Below are positions 16,794 to 25,397 of a stretch of DNA of 34,752 nucleotides, in pieces. The number at the start of each line of letters is the position of its first letter. Position 1 is the first letter of the stretch. The stretch comes from Deltaproteobacteria bacterium (lineage in GTDB: Bacteria; Bdellovibrionota; JAJCYS01). Position numbers and translations under genes: made by a program. Where the stretch lies: assembly GCA_029262815.1 (NCBI GenBank), contig JAJCYS010000048.1, positions 1 to 34,752 of the forward strand. The letters are read 5' to 3'. A model generated the notes under the pieces. The model saw nothing but the letters and a program-made list of their open reading frames with translations, ran no database searches and was not told the origin of the DNA.

Positions 16794-17658
16794 TTATTAC
16801 CGAATGCACGAAGAGCCATTTAATGTTACCCCCAATCCGAAATTTTTATATTTAAGTGCGCAACATGAAGCCGCGCTTGAATCTTTATGTTATGGGGTCA
16901 TGTACCGTAAGGGATTTTTGGTCCTCACTGGTGAAGTGGGTACAGGTAAGTCCACGTTATGCAGGGCGTTGATTAACCGTTTGGAGGCAGAAGCAGTTGA
17001 CGTTGCTTTTTTGTTTAACCCGACATTGTCTGTCAGGGGTATTCTGAAATCAATTAATGAAGATTTTGGTAATTCGATCGGATCGAGCGAAAAAGAAGAT
17101 CAGCTAGAAGTATTGAACGGATTTCTAATCGACAGATTGAATAAGGGAAAAAACGCAACTTTAGTAATTGATGAGGCTCAGAATTTAACGACGCGGGCGT
17201 TGGAAATGATCCGTCTGCTTTCAAATCTAGAAACTGATCAAAAAAAATTACTTCAAATTGTTTTAGTTGGACAACCTGAACTAAATGCCTATTTAAAACA
17301 GAAAAGATTGAGGCAACTTGCGCAACGGGTGAGTATTCGATGTGAACTCAGACCTTTGGTTTATGAAGAGGCACAATCTTATATTCTTCATCGACTCTCA
17401 TTAGTTCAAAAACAAAAAAATATCGGTTTTCAAAATCCATCAATTCAGTTTCATAATAACGCATTTCATAAATTGTACGCGTATACACGAGGATATCCTA
17501 GAGTGATCAATATTTTGTGTGATCGAATCTTAACAGAAGCGTACGCATGTAGAACTCGAATTATTTCAAAAGATATTGTCTGTCAAGCATGGAAAGATAT
17601 TCAAGGGACACAAGATCGAAAAAGCTTGTGGACAAAACTGTTCTCACGTAGGGAGTAG
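16783..17658 (+). CDS. mshM: AAA ATPase, ExeA/MshM type
   Basis: 291 residues. Begins YLDYYRMHEEPFNVTPNPKF, the ExeA/MshM hallmark, then LSAQHEAALESLCYGV. Walker A GEVGTGKST (about 50-58), Walker B TLVIDEAQNL (about 126-135), sensor QIVLVGQPELN, and a C-terminal helical lid with GYPRVINILCDR. ExeA-type ATPases help place secretins, and in MSHA loci this gene is MshM. AAGGAG lies 7 nt before the ATG. First gene of the second half of the pilus locus; 2 nt before the TPR gene. Confidence 0.9.
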   Translation: MYLDYYRMHEEPFNVTPNPKFLYLSAQHEAALESLCYGVMYRKGFLVLTGEVGTGKSTLCRALINRLEAEAVDVAFLFNPTLSVRGILKSINEDFGNSIGSSEKEDQLEVLNGFLIDRLNKGKNATLVIDEAQNLTTRALEMIRLLSNLETDQKKLLQIVLVGQPELNAYLKQKRLRQLAQRVSIRCELRPLVYEEAQSYILHRLSLVQKQKNIGFQNPSIQFHNNAFHKLYAYTRGYPRVINILCDRILTEAYACRTRIISKDIVCQAWKDIQGTQDRKSLWTKLFSRRE

Positions 17659-17660
17659 GT

Positions 17661-18395
17661 ATGTCAACAATACTAAAGGCATTAAAATCTAAAGAAGAAA
17701 CAGAAAAACCTGAAACTCAGGTTGATGAGAAGGAACTATTGTTTGTTTCTCAAAAATATACAAACACCGATATTTTATTTATGCAGAAGAAAAAAGTTTT
17801 TGCATATGTCATTCTCTCGGCAGTTAGTTTTTGTCTTGGTGCAGGGTTTTGGGGATTTAGATCTTTCAGTGTTGAAGACAAAGCAGAAAGGACACCACAA
17901 GCCATTGTTCCCATTGAAATGAAAGTCGAAAAAATGCCTGAAGTCGATTTAAAGAAAGCATACGCGTTGATGGACCGTGGCGAACTTGATAAAAGTCTAA
18001 GTTTGCTTCAGCGTGCATCTATTGCGTACCCAAAAAGGCACAAAATTCAAAATGGAATTGGATATATCTTTCTAAAAAAAGGAGCATATTCAAATGCACA
18101 AGCCTCCCTAATGAAAGCGATTTCGCTAAACCCCAATTGCTCTGAGTGCTTTAACAATCTAGGCCATTTAAAAATGAGTTTGGGTGATCGCGTGGAGGCA
18201 GAGCATTATTTTAAAAAGGCAATCAGTATAGATAAGACGTATGCAGATCCATATTTCAATCTAGGTGTTCTTTGGGATAAAGAAGGGAATGGAAATAATG
18301 CCTCTTTTTATTACAAAAAATTTATTAAGAAATATAGTAAAAACAAAAATTTAATTCAAAAAGTAAAACATAGGATTCAACAATTAGAAAAATGA
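17661..18395 (+). CDS. TPR protein with one membrane anchor, MshN-like
   Basis: 244 residues. Cytoplasmic N-terminus of about 42 residues (STILKALKSKEE at the very start), one transmembrane helix (about 44-68), then at least three tetratricopeptide repeats in the periplasm (about 95-240; e.g. HKIQNGIGYIFLKKGAYSNA, SECFNNLGHLKMSLGD, YADPYFNLGVLWDKEGN). Gene position after the MshM-like ATPase, topology and TPRs match MshN. Overlaps the PilM-like gene by 4 nt. Confidence 0.82.
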   Translation: MSTILKALKSKEETEKPETQVDEKELLFVSQKYTNTDILFMQKKKVFAYVILSAVSFCLGAGFWGFRSFSVEDKAERTPQAIVPIEMKVEKMPEVDLKKAYALMDRGELDKSLSLLQRASIAYPKRHKIQNGIGYIFLKKGAYSNAQASLMKAISLNPNCSECFNNLGHLKMSLGDRVEAEHYFKKAISIDKTYADPYFNLGVLWDKEGNGNNASFYYKKFIKKYSKNKNLIQKVKHRIQQLEK

Positions 18396-19402
18396 TGAAA
18401 TGGTTACCCAAACAGCATTGGATGACTGGGCTTGACCTTGGACTGAAAACAACCAAAGTTGTGAGCTTGACTCAAATTGATGGATACGGATATTTCTTGA
18501 GATCCTGTGGTATTTTTGAGAATAAGAGTGACGCACTAAAAAATTATTTAAAAAATTTAGTGAATTATCCCGTACGAGTTAATATCGATGCCTCAGATTT
18601 GATTATAAAAAGAATTAATCTTCCATTTTTACCCGCACACGAATTAAACCAAGCAATTAAATATAGTTTTAAAAAATTTGTTGATAGATCTTTGGAAGGG
18701 TACATATTTCGTCATGATGAGATGAAATTGAATGTTGAGGGTAAGAAGCCCTATCTTGGGTATGCACTTCGTAAGGAAGAGTTAGAAAAAAAAATATCTA
18801 CATTAAAAAAACTAGGATTTCAGAACATCTCTGCTGTCTCACCATCAATATCTGCTCTAGGAACAACGTATACCAAAAATTATAATCATGATCTGCCCGG
18901 TGCATTGATTGATTTTGGTCATGAGCAAACAATATTTTTGGTCTTGAATGAAAATGGCGTCATTTTCTTGCGTGAAATACCTTCAATCTCTGGCTCAGCG
19001 TTAACGGAGCAGATAAGTAGAGATGTGGGTCTTACATTTGACGAAGCAGAAAAACTAAAAACATCACCATTAAACGATGATGAAGATAAAATAATAAAAA
19101 AAGTTAAAAATACAATATCCATTTTTGCCTCACGTATCGTCTTGGAAGTGCAAAGATCTATTGACGGTTTCTATATGAAGAGTAAATACACAAATATCTC
19201 TCAAATCTATTGTTCAGGTGGTGGGGCTTATTGTCTCGACTTGCCTAGTCGAATGGAGCCCGTTATCGGCATTAAGACAGAGTTGATTGATCCCTTTAAA
19301 TCTGTTCGAGTTGACGAAAATTTTATAAGCACCATAAAAGAAAAGAGACATTTGTTTGCAACGGCTTGTGGATTAGCGTTAGGGAATCTAAATGCTTGTT
19401 AA
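18392..19402 (+). CDS. PilM/MshI-like actin-fold protein
   Basis: 336 residues. The N-terminal TGLDLGLKTTKVVSL is the phosphate-1 motif of PilM/FtsA-like proteins, and GALIDFGHEQTIFLVL (about 170-185) is the second nucleotide-binding strand-loop. IYCSGGGAYCLDL near the end matches the adenosine-binding region. In PilM systems the protein sits at the cytoplasmic face and binds the PilN N-terminus. Overlaps the PilN-like gene by 11 nt. Sequence is divergent, but order with PilN/O/P-like genes supports the call. Confidence 0.83.
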   Translation: MMKWLPKQHWMTGLDLGLKTTKVVSLTQIDGYGYFLRSCGIFENKSDALKNYLKNLVNYPVRVNIDASDLIIKRINLPFLPAHELNQAIKYSFKKFVDRSLEGYIFRHDEMKLNVEGKKPYLGYALRKEELEKKISTLKKLGFQNISAVSPSISALGTTYTKNYNHDLPGALIDFGHEQTIFLVLNENGVIFLREIPSISGSALTEQISRDVGLTFDEAEKLKTSPLNDDEDKIIKKVKNTISIFASRIVLEVQRSIDGFYMKSKYTNISQIYCSGGGAYCLDLPSRMEPVIGIKTELIDPFKSVRVDENFISTIKEKRHLFATACGLALGNLNAC

Positions 19403-19952
19403 TTTTCTAGAAAGAGAAGAGAAAGGATATATTTACATGTGTTCAATATTGTTTGCATTTATAATTTTGGTTGGGTCATTAATTGGGCTTTTAAAATATC
19501 GAACGACCCATCTGTCATCTGAGATTAAATTGGTTCAAAAAGAAGTGAGTCAACTTAAATCGCTTAAAACAGAAAGAGTCTCTTCAATAACACATGATGA
19601 ATCGAGTCAAAATGAAATCGAAAGAGTCCATAAATTGTCTCAAAATATACACTGGGAAAAGTTCTTTACTGTCCTTACGCAAGAAGCCAAAAAACACAAT
19701 ATTTGGTTTTCTTCTGTGCAAGCTAAATTGCTTCCAAAACCAGTCATTAGATTGTCAGGTGTGACCCATAAGCAACCACGTGCCACGCGTTTTTTAATGT
19801 CGCTTAAAAAAAATAAATTGTTTAAAAAAGTAAAATTCTTAACAACAAAAAATAAACTCAGGAATAATCAAAAACAAAATAAAGAACAGATTATTGAAAC
19901 GACCAAAGGCAGAGAAAAAACACCTTTCCGAATACTTTGTGAGGTTATGTAA
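19392..19952 (+). CDS. PilN/MshI1-like inner-membrane protein
   Basis: 186 residues. Short cytoplasmic N-terminus beginning MLVNFLEREEKG (PilNs carry an NLLP-type PilM-binding motif here), one transmembrane helix (about 15-35), a coiled coil (40-75), then a small periplasmic domain. The end is very Lys/Asn-rich. The stop and the next ATG overlap by one base (TAATG). Identified mostly by size, topology and position. Confidence 0.7.
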   Translation: MLVNFLEREEKGYIYMCSILFAFIILVGSLIGLLKYRTTHLSSEIKLVQKEVSQLKSLKTERVSSITHDESSQNEIERVHKLSQNIHWEKFFTVLTQEAKKHNIWFSSVQAKLLPKPVIRLSGVTHKQPRATRFLMSLKKNKLFKKVKFLTTKNKLRNNQKQNKEQIIETTKGREKTPFRILCEVM

Positions 19953-20500
19953 TGGGTCGGTTGAAATCCTATCTGAAGAAAAAGCCTACAGTGCGAGAAT
20001 GGGTATTGTTTAGTTGTGTGTTGCTTGTTGGATTTATTGTTCTAAGTCGATCGTATATATTTTCTGAGATGTCTACTCAGAAACTACTCGTCAATGAACT
20101 AGAAATGCTAAATCGTCAGAAAGAAGCTGTTGCCCTAATTGTTAAGAGTCAAGTAAAGAGGGAAAGGAGGGTTGATATGCAACTTCAAAAAATGAGAATC
20201 CAAGAATCGGAAATGCCTGAATTTGTCTCGATGCTTTCTAGTCCCTTAGTATTGCAACGATTGAATCTTGTTTCAATCCAATTAAAAGAGAAAAAAGAAG
20301 AAGGGAAATTACCTTACAAAAGAGTTGTTATGAAGGTAACAGGATCTTATAAGTCGTTATCTGATTACTTAAAAAGACTAAGAAAGTTGCCAGTTTCATT
20401 TTTAGTAGACAAGTTGGATATTACGCCTGTTAAAAAATCTTCATTAAAAGTATTGATGGCTATCCATGGAAGAGTGTATGAATACAAAAACAAAACATAA
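19952..20500 (+). CDS. PilO/MshJ-like inner-membrane protein
   Basis: 182 residues. One transmembrane helix near the N-terminus (about 17-35, WVLFSCVLLVGFIVLSRSYI), a coiled coil (45-85), then a small alpha/beta domain including MKVTGSYKSLSDYLKRLRKL, a segment seen in PilO/GspM-like folds. Expected partner of the PilN-like protein in the alignment complex. Identified by order and topology. Confidence 0.7.
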   Translation: MGRLKSYLKKKPTVREWVLFSCVLLVGFIVLSRSYIFSEMSTQKLLVNELEMLNRQKEAVALIVKSQVKRERRVDMQLQKMRIQESEMPEFVSMLSSPLVLQRLNLVSIQLKEKKEEGKLPYKRVVMKVTGSYKSLSDYLKRLRKLPVSFLVDKLDITPVKKSSLKVLMAIHGRVYEYKNKT

Positions 20501-21020
20501 GATGAAAAAATTAGGGCTTCCCTTGTTAGTGTCTCTGTTTCTAACAGGCATTGTTTTGGACAATCTATTTGCGCAAGGTAAAGAACCCTCTTTTGGATTT
20601 GATTTTAGCCGTTGGCGTAGGGTGTTGAAAGCGGCGCAACAGAATCAAGTCTATGACATACTTCAGAAAAAAAAAGAGAGTGAAAAAGAAAAACAACTTG
20701 AACGTGTAATTCAGTCTGTAGATAAGGGGTCATCACAATCTTCGTTAAATGTCGATGCATTCAATGAGCAATTTAATCGAAAACCAGAGGACGATATGAA
20801 TCCTTTTATCAAACCCATAGAGGACTTGTCTATTGATGAGCTTAGCCTGACTGGTATTGTCTACAATCCATCTGTGCAGTACGCGCTGATTAATGGATTG
20901 GTCCTAAAAGTAGGTGAGAAAATTGGAGATCATCTTGTGACACAAATTACGCGTAAAACGGTCACTATGAAAGGGGAAGATGGCGTGTTTAAACTCACCC
21001 TTAAAGGGAAGGCTAAATAA
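20478..21020 (+). CDS. PilP/MshK-like periplasmic protein
   Basis: 180 residues from the ATG at 20478, chosen because GGAAGAG precedes it; the frame is open four codons further up. A hydrophobic N-terminal segment (LGLPLLVSLFLTGIVL, then FAQG) is a signal peptide or anchor. A charged helical linker precedes the C-terminal domain (about 115-180: LSIDELSLTGIVYNPSVQYA...KVGEKIGDHLVTQITRKTV), which is the homology-region beta domain of PilP/GspC that contacts the secretin. Overlaps the PilO-like gene by 23 nt and ends 1 nt before the secretin. Confidence 0.78.
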   Translation: MNTKTKHKMKKLGLPLLVSLFLTGIVLDNLFAQGKEPSFGFDFSRWRRVLKAAQQNQVYDILQKKKESEKEKQLERVIQSVDKGSSQSSLNVDAFNEQFNRKPEDDMNPFIKPIEDLSIDELSLTGIVYNPSVQYALINGLVLKVGEKIGDHLVTQITRKTVTMKGEDGVFKLTLKGKAK

Positions 21021-21021
21021 G

Positions 21022-22353
21022 ATGAATATGCATTCGTGGAAGAGGGTAGGTTTGTTTGTCTTGTTGAGTGCTAACTTGTGTTATGGCGCTCAAAAGTATG
21101 ATGTCGTATTTCGGGGGGCGGACCTCAGAGATGCAGTGCGTATGCTTGCTGTAATTGCAGAGAAAAATGCAGTTATACCAGATTCGATAAATCAGACCGT
21201 AACGGCTCGTTTTAAATCTATTGAACCGGATGAGGCCCTTGAGGCTATTTTAGACGCCAATGATTTAGGTGTATTACGTAAAGGGAAGACAATTCGGGTG
21301 GCCACACAAAAAAGGCTTGAGGAATTGGGTGGAGATTTAAGGATACGCACTTATCGATTGATGCATGCAGATTCAGAAGATTTAGCGAGACAAGCAAAGG
21401 ATCTACTGTCGAAGCGAGGTTCAGTTGCTTTTGATAAACGTACGAACAAGGTAACTGTTCGTGACACGGATGTAAATCTAAGGCTTATTCAAGGATTGAT
21501 AGCAGATTTGGATGTGCCTGAAAGACAAATATTATTGGAAGCGAAAATTGTTCAAATCAGAAAAGATACGAAACGAGCATTGGGTATCCAATGGGGAATT
21601 AATAAACCCACCGGAAATGTTCAGGCTAAGGGAATAGCTGTTGGGGATAATAACTTCAATATTAACGCGCCAACAAGTGATGCTGCTAAAGCTGGAATCA
21701 CCCTGAATATTGGAACATTAAATGATGTTCGAATTGATGCACAATTGACAGCTTTAGAGAAAAGGGGAGATTTAAAAGTTCTATCACGGCCGTCAGTTGT
21801 AACTATGAATAACCAGAAAGCGCTCATGAGAAGTATCTTTACATTTTTTGTAAGGACAGGTGATTTGTCATTGGGGGATTCTGCAGATGTTGATTTGGAG
21901 AGAATTGAATCTGGGATTACATTGAATGTGACACCCCATATTTCGCAAAATGATTTCATCAAAATGATACTTAAAGTCGTCCAATCAGAGCCAGATTTTT
22001 CAACCAAAATAGACGGTATACCGTCTATAATCGACAATACAGCCGAAACGACTATTTTTTTAAAAGACCAAGAAACGACTGTTATTGGGGGGCTCTTGAC
22101 CCGAAAGGTCCAGGATCAAAATGAAGGCATGCCTTTTTTATCTAATATGCCTATTGTGGGTGCCTTGTTTGGATCTTTGGACCGAAATCAAGAGACGGAA
22201 GAACTAATGATTTTTATTCGGCCGACGATTGTCAGAAACCCTATACTTGAAATGAAAGAATGGCCAGAAGCGAAAATTTCATTAAGAAAACCCGAGAAAA
22301 ATCCATTGACAGAAACCAAAGAAGAACCTAAATTTTTTGGCCAAGATTTCTAG
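21022..22353 (+). CDS. mshL: Outer-membrane secretin, MshL/PilQ type
   Basis: 443 residues from the ATG at 21022, right after the PilP-like stop and giving a clean Sec signal peptide (about 1-22, ending LCYGAQ). An STN/N0-type domain (25-95: YDVVFRGADLRDAVRMLAVI), one secretin N-type repeat (about 100-180), and the secretin beta-barrel domain (about 190-415: VPERQILLEAKIVQIRKDTK, LKVLSRPSVVTMNNQKA, TTVIGGLLTRKVQD, LSNMPIVGALFGS, EELMIFIRPTIV). It forms the pore for the pilus. At 443 residues it is short for PilQ (no AMIN domains), in line with MshL-like forms. A polar C-terminal tail follows. Confidence 0.92.
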   Translation: MNMHSWKRVGLFVLLSANLCYGAQKYDVVFRGADLRDAVRMLAVIAEKNAVIPDSINQTVTARFKSIEPDEALEAILDANDLGVLRKGKTIRVATQKRLEELGGDLRIRTYRLMHADSEDLARQAKDLLSKRGSVAFDKRTNKVTVRDTDVNLRLIQGLIADLDVPERQILLEAKIVQIRKDTKRALGIQWGINKPTGNVQAKGIAVGDNNFNINAPTSDAAKAGITLNIGTLNDVRIDAQLTALEKRGDLKVLSRPSVVTMNNQKALMRSIFTFFVRTGDLSLGDSADVDLERIESGITLNVTPHISQNDFIKMILKVVQSEPDFSTKIDGIPSIIDNTAETTIFLKDQETTVIGGLLTRKVQDQNEGMPFLSNMPIVGALFGSLDRNQETEELMIFIRPTIVRNPILEMKEWPEAKISLRKPEKNPLTETKEEPKFFGQDF

Positions 22354-22487
22354 GCTGAAGAAGCTCTCACCCTGTCACTTATTCTGTCATCCCTGCACTT
22401 CTTAAACACATGCGTCAGTTCGCTCTTCTTCACTGGATGAGTCGTTCGTTGCACCATAAAAGGGTCTGCCCATGTTTTTTCCTCCAA
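22350..22487 (-). CDS. Possible small protein (45 residues) convergent with the secretin gene
   Basis: Frame from TTG 22487 to a stop that shares the CTAG of the secretin stop. It encodes a basic peptide (VKKSELTHVFKKCRDDRISD in the middle). Not recognised. An alternative frame starts at ATG 22473 with GGAGG at 7 nt but gives only 23 codons. Either may be chance; the composition of the longer frame looks more protein-like. Confidence 0.2.
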   Translation of the reverse strand: MEEKTWADPFMVQRTTHPVKKSELTHVFKKCRDDRISDRVRASSA

Positions 22488-22555
22488 ATTAGATGATTTG
22501 GTAATAATTTTTATCCTACCATCCGTAATAACTAACTGTAATTATTAGAATATAA

Positions 22556-22578
22556 ATACGTTATACAATATCGTAATT
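22556..22578. promoter_or_regulatory. Candidate operator upstream of the Rrf2 gene
   Basis: ATACG-N11-CGTAATT, an imperfect dyad (ATACG against CGTAAT). The same motif with identical spacing recurs upstream of sufC (23103-23125). It lies 46 nt before the regulator start in an AT-rich promoter-like region that has another CGTAAT half-site at 22524. Autoregulation by the adjacent IscR-like protein is the natural reading (inference). Confidence 0.45.
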
Positions 22579-22623
22579 AAATTTGATACACTTGTCGATA
22601 AGTTAAGTAAGAGAAGGTGTGTG

Positions 22624-23064
22624 ATGTTGAAGGCAAGTCGAAGAGTTGAGTATGGGCTAATGGCTCTGAAATGGATGTTACAGAAGCCAGAGGGTTCTTT
22701 GACAACTGCTCGAGAAATTAGTGACAAATTTGGTGCGTCTTTTGAAACATTGGCGCGAACTCTTCAGTCGTTACATCGGTACGAAGTTCTTGAGTCTATA
22801 CAAGGGGCTCATGGTGGATATCGGATTCGTGCAAAGCTCTCAGAAATATCAGTAGCAGCTTTTTGCAGAATGATTGAAGGCGATATACCATTTATTGCAT
22901 GTGATGGTAAGTCAGGATGCGATATGCATCATCAGTGCAATATTATTTCACCTATGACAGTACTGAATTTTAAATTACAGACTTTTTTGAGCTCTGTTAG
23001 TGTTTCAGACCTTTTAACTTGGGATCATGATGTGAATCTCAAGGAGCAAGTAAAGGGCAAATAA
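22624..23064 (+). CDS. Rrf2-family regulator, IscR-like, of the suf operon
   Basis: 146 residues from ATG 22624 (AGAAGG upstream; a GTG lies one codon earlier). A winged-helix DNA-binding domain covers residues 1-80 (GLMALKWMLQ, ISDKFGASFETLARTLQSL, GAHGGYRIR). Three cysteines, C93, C99 and C105, have the same CX5CX5C spacing as the [2Fe-2S] ligands of IscR. It probably senses cluster status and controls the suf genes beginning 149 nt downstream. Two matching operator-like motifs lie in front of it and in front of sufC. It could equally be called SufR-like; IscR is the closer match by cysteine spacing. Confidence 0.9.
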   Translation: MLKASRRVEYGLMALKWMLQKPEGSLTTAREISDKFGASFETLARTLQSLHRYEVLESIQGAHGGYRIRAKLSEISVAAFCRMIEGDIPFIACDGKSGCDMHHQCNIISPMTVLNFKLQTFLSSVSVSDLLTWDHDVNLKEQVKGK

Positions 23065-23102
23065 ATAGGCTTTAAAACGTAAAAAAGCGTTATTGTGAGG
23101 AT

Positions 23103-23125
23103 ATACGGCTTGTAATGTCGTAATT
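23103..23125. promoter_or_regulatory. Candidate operator upstream of sufC
   Basis: Second copy of ATACG-N11-CGTAATT, 89 nt before the sufC ATG, with the same spacing as the copy before the Rrf2 gene and a common TAAT/CAAT-like core. A smaller dyad AACG-N8-CGTT lies just upstream (about 23077-23092). Confidence 0.45.
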
Positions 23126-23213
23126 TTGCCATTAAGCTAAGAGACCGAATTAAACAAAGAATATGACCCCCATAGCTTGAATTAGCAAAGTAATAAAATT
23201 TTGGAGAAGGACC

Positions 23214-23963
23214 ATGAGTGAGATTCTAAAAATAGAAAATTTAACCGTTTCCATCGATGATAAAGAAATTTTGAAAGATTTTTCTCTATCTATTCCCAAA
23301 GGGCAAATGCATGCATTGATGGGTCGAAATGGATCTGGAAAAACAACCCTAAGCCATGTCTTGATGGGGCATCCTGCTTACGAACTCACCCAAGGTCGAA
23401 TCATCTTTGACGGGGTAGATATTACAAATATGAGTGCTGATGAACGTGCACGTCTTGGTCTGTTTGTTGCTTTTCAATATCCTGCTGCCGTACCGGGTGT
23501 GACCGTTGCTAATTTTTTGAGAACTTCTGTTAAAGCCATTCATGGAGAAGAGCGCGTGAAGAAAGGATTTCGAGCCTCTGTTAAAGAAAAATTGAAGCTG
23601 CTTGGCATTGATGAATCCTTTATGACACGGTATATCAACGATGGGTTCAGTGGAGGCGAAAAAAAACGAATGGAAGTTTTGCAACTTCTGATGCTTGAAC
23701 CCAAACTTGTGATTTTAGATGAGATAGATTCTGGATTAGATATTGATACCTTAAAAATCCTAACTGAAGCAATTAATGCCATGAAAGACCCGGCTCGTAC
23801 GTTTATTTTGATTACCCACTATCACAAAATGATCGATGTATTTCAACCTGATCAAGTTCATGTACTACATCAAGGTGAGCTAGCAGCAACCGGAGATCTT
23901 TCTATGGCACAACAGTTAGATGATATGGGATACGAAAAATTTTATGCCTCAATCACGGCATAG
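23214..23963 (+). CDS. sufC: Fe-S assembly ATPase SufC
   Basis: 249 residues, soluble ABC ATPase. Walker [10 protein letters not shown] (about 39-47), Q-loop region [14 protein letters not shown], SufC-type signature [13 protein letters not shown], Walker [14 protein letters not shown] and switch ITHYHKMI. It energises the SufBCD scaffold. GGAGAAGG precedes the ATG. First structural gene of the operon, 14 nt before sufB. Confidence 0.97.
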   Translation: MSEILKIENLTVSIDDKEILKDFSLSIPKGQMHALMGRNGSGKTTLSHVLMGHPAYELTQGRIIFDGVDITNMSADERARLGLFVAFQYPAAVPGVTVANFLRTSVKAIHGEERVKKGFRASVKEKLKLLGIDESFMTRYINDGFSGGEKKRMEVLQLLMLEPKLVILDEIDSGLDIDTLKILTEAINAMKDPARTFILITHYHKMIDVFQPDQVHVLHQGELAATGDLSMAQQLDDMGYEKFYASITA

Positions 23964-23977
23964 CTAAGGAGAGAGTA

Positions 23978-25387
23978 ATGTCCAAACTAAAAGTCATGGA
24001 TCTACGCAAGGACTACAAGTATGGATTTCACGATCCTGAAGATTATGTCTACAAGTCCGAGAAAGGATTGAGCGAAGATGTGGTACGTCAGATTAGCGCT
24101 CAAAAAGATGAACCGGATTGGATGCTTCAGCAACGGCTACGAGCTCTGAAAATATTTCGAGAAAAACCTATGCCTAAATGGGGAAACCAAGATCTCTTGG
24201 GTCAAATGGATTTTGACGATATCTATTACTATATTCGACCCATGGAAAAACAAGGAAAATCCTGGGATGAAGTGCCTGAAAATATCAAAAAAACATTTGA
24301 TCGCTTAGGTATCCCTGAAGCGGAGCGAAAATTTTTGGCCGGCGTGACCGCACAATATGAATCTGAAGTTGTGTATCATTCCATGCGGGAAGATCTGGTA
24401 GAACAAGGCGTTATATTTTTGGATATGGATTCTGGGCTTCGAGAACATGAGGAAATGGTTAAAAAATATTTTGGTTCAGTCATTCCTGCTCGCGACAATA
24501 AATTCTCTGCTCTGAATACGGCTGTTTGGTCTGGTGGTAGTTTCATCTATATTCCAAAAGGTGTAAACGTAGAAATCCCGCTTCAAGCATATTTCAGAAT
24601 CAATGCTCAGAACATGGGACAATTCGAACGGACATTAATCATTGCGGATGAAGGCTCCTCTGTTCATTACATCGAAGGATGTACGGCACCAACCTACAGT
24701 TCAGACTCTTTGCATTCTGCTGTTGTTGAATTGATTGCCATGCCAACAGCACGCATTCGATACACTACAATCCAAAATTGGTCGAATAATGTATATAACC
24801 TTGTTACTAAACGTGCCGTAGCTCATGCAAATGCAACAGTCGAATGGATTGATGGAAACTTGGGCAGTAAATTGACTATGAAATACCCTTCTATTTATTT
24901 AATGGGAGAGGGCGCGCATGGTGAGGTACTTTCAATTGCAATGGCAGGAAAAGGGCAACATCAAGATGCGGGTGCAAAAGTGATTCACTCAGCACCGAAT
25001 ACAAGTAGCCAAATTGTATCCAAGTCTATCTCCAAACAAGGTGGTCGAGGTACATATCGTGGTCTTGTAAAAGTGGATCCAGAAGCAAGAGATGCCCGAG
25101 TGAATGTAAAATGTGATGCGTTGATTATTGGGGATGCTTCTCGAAGTGACACCTATCCAGCGATGGAGATCAATAACAAAACGGCGAAAGTTGAACACGA
25201 AGCGACGGTTTCAAAAGTAGAGGCGGAGCAACTTTTCTATCTTCAAAGTCGGGGTCTCACCGAAGATGAGGCCACTACTATGATTGTGAATGGGTTTATT
25301 GCACCATTTACAAAAGAACTTCCCATGGAGTACGCCGTTGAACTGAATCGGTTGATCGCGTTGGAAATGGAAGGGTCTGTTGGGTAA
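23978..25387 (+). CDS. sufB: Fe-S assembly scaffold SufB
   Basis: 469 residues, usual length. Contains the SufB core beta-helix: [56 protein letters not shown], and near the end [12 protein letters not shown] with the conserved Cys that receives persulfide sulfur, then [20 protein letters not shown]. It assembles clusters with SufC and SufD. 10 nt before sufD. Confidence 0.97.
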   Translation: MSKLKVMDLRKDYKYGFHDPEDYVYKSEKGLSEDVVRQISAQKDEPDWMLQQRLRALKIFREKPMPKWGNQDLLGQMDFDDIYYYIRPMEKQGKSWDEVPENIKKTFDRLGIPEAERKFLAGVTAQYESEVVYHSMREDLVEQGVIFLDMDSGLREHEEMVKKYFGSVIPARDNKFSALNTAVWSGGSFIYIPKGVNVEIPLQAYFRINAQNMGQFERTLIIADEGSSVHYIEGCTAPTYSSDSLHSAVVELIAMPTARIRYTTIQNWSNNVYNLVTKRAVAHANATVEWIDGNLGSKLTMKYPSIYLMGEGAHGEVLSIAMAGKGQHQDAGAKVIHSAPNTSSQIVSKSISKQGGRGTYRGLVKVDPEARDARVNVKCDALIIGDASRSDTYPAMEINNKTAKVEHEATVSKVEAEQLFYLQSRGLTEDEATTMIVNGFIAPFTKELPMEYAVELNRLIALEMEGSVG

Positions 25388-25397
25388 TAGGTGATAT

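Noticed and set aside
21621..22037. 138-codon frame antisense to the secretin
   Set aside because: Lies opposite the conserved secretin domain; its apparent length follows from codon use of the real gene.
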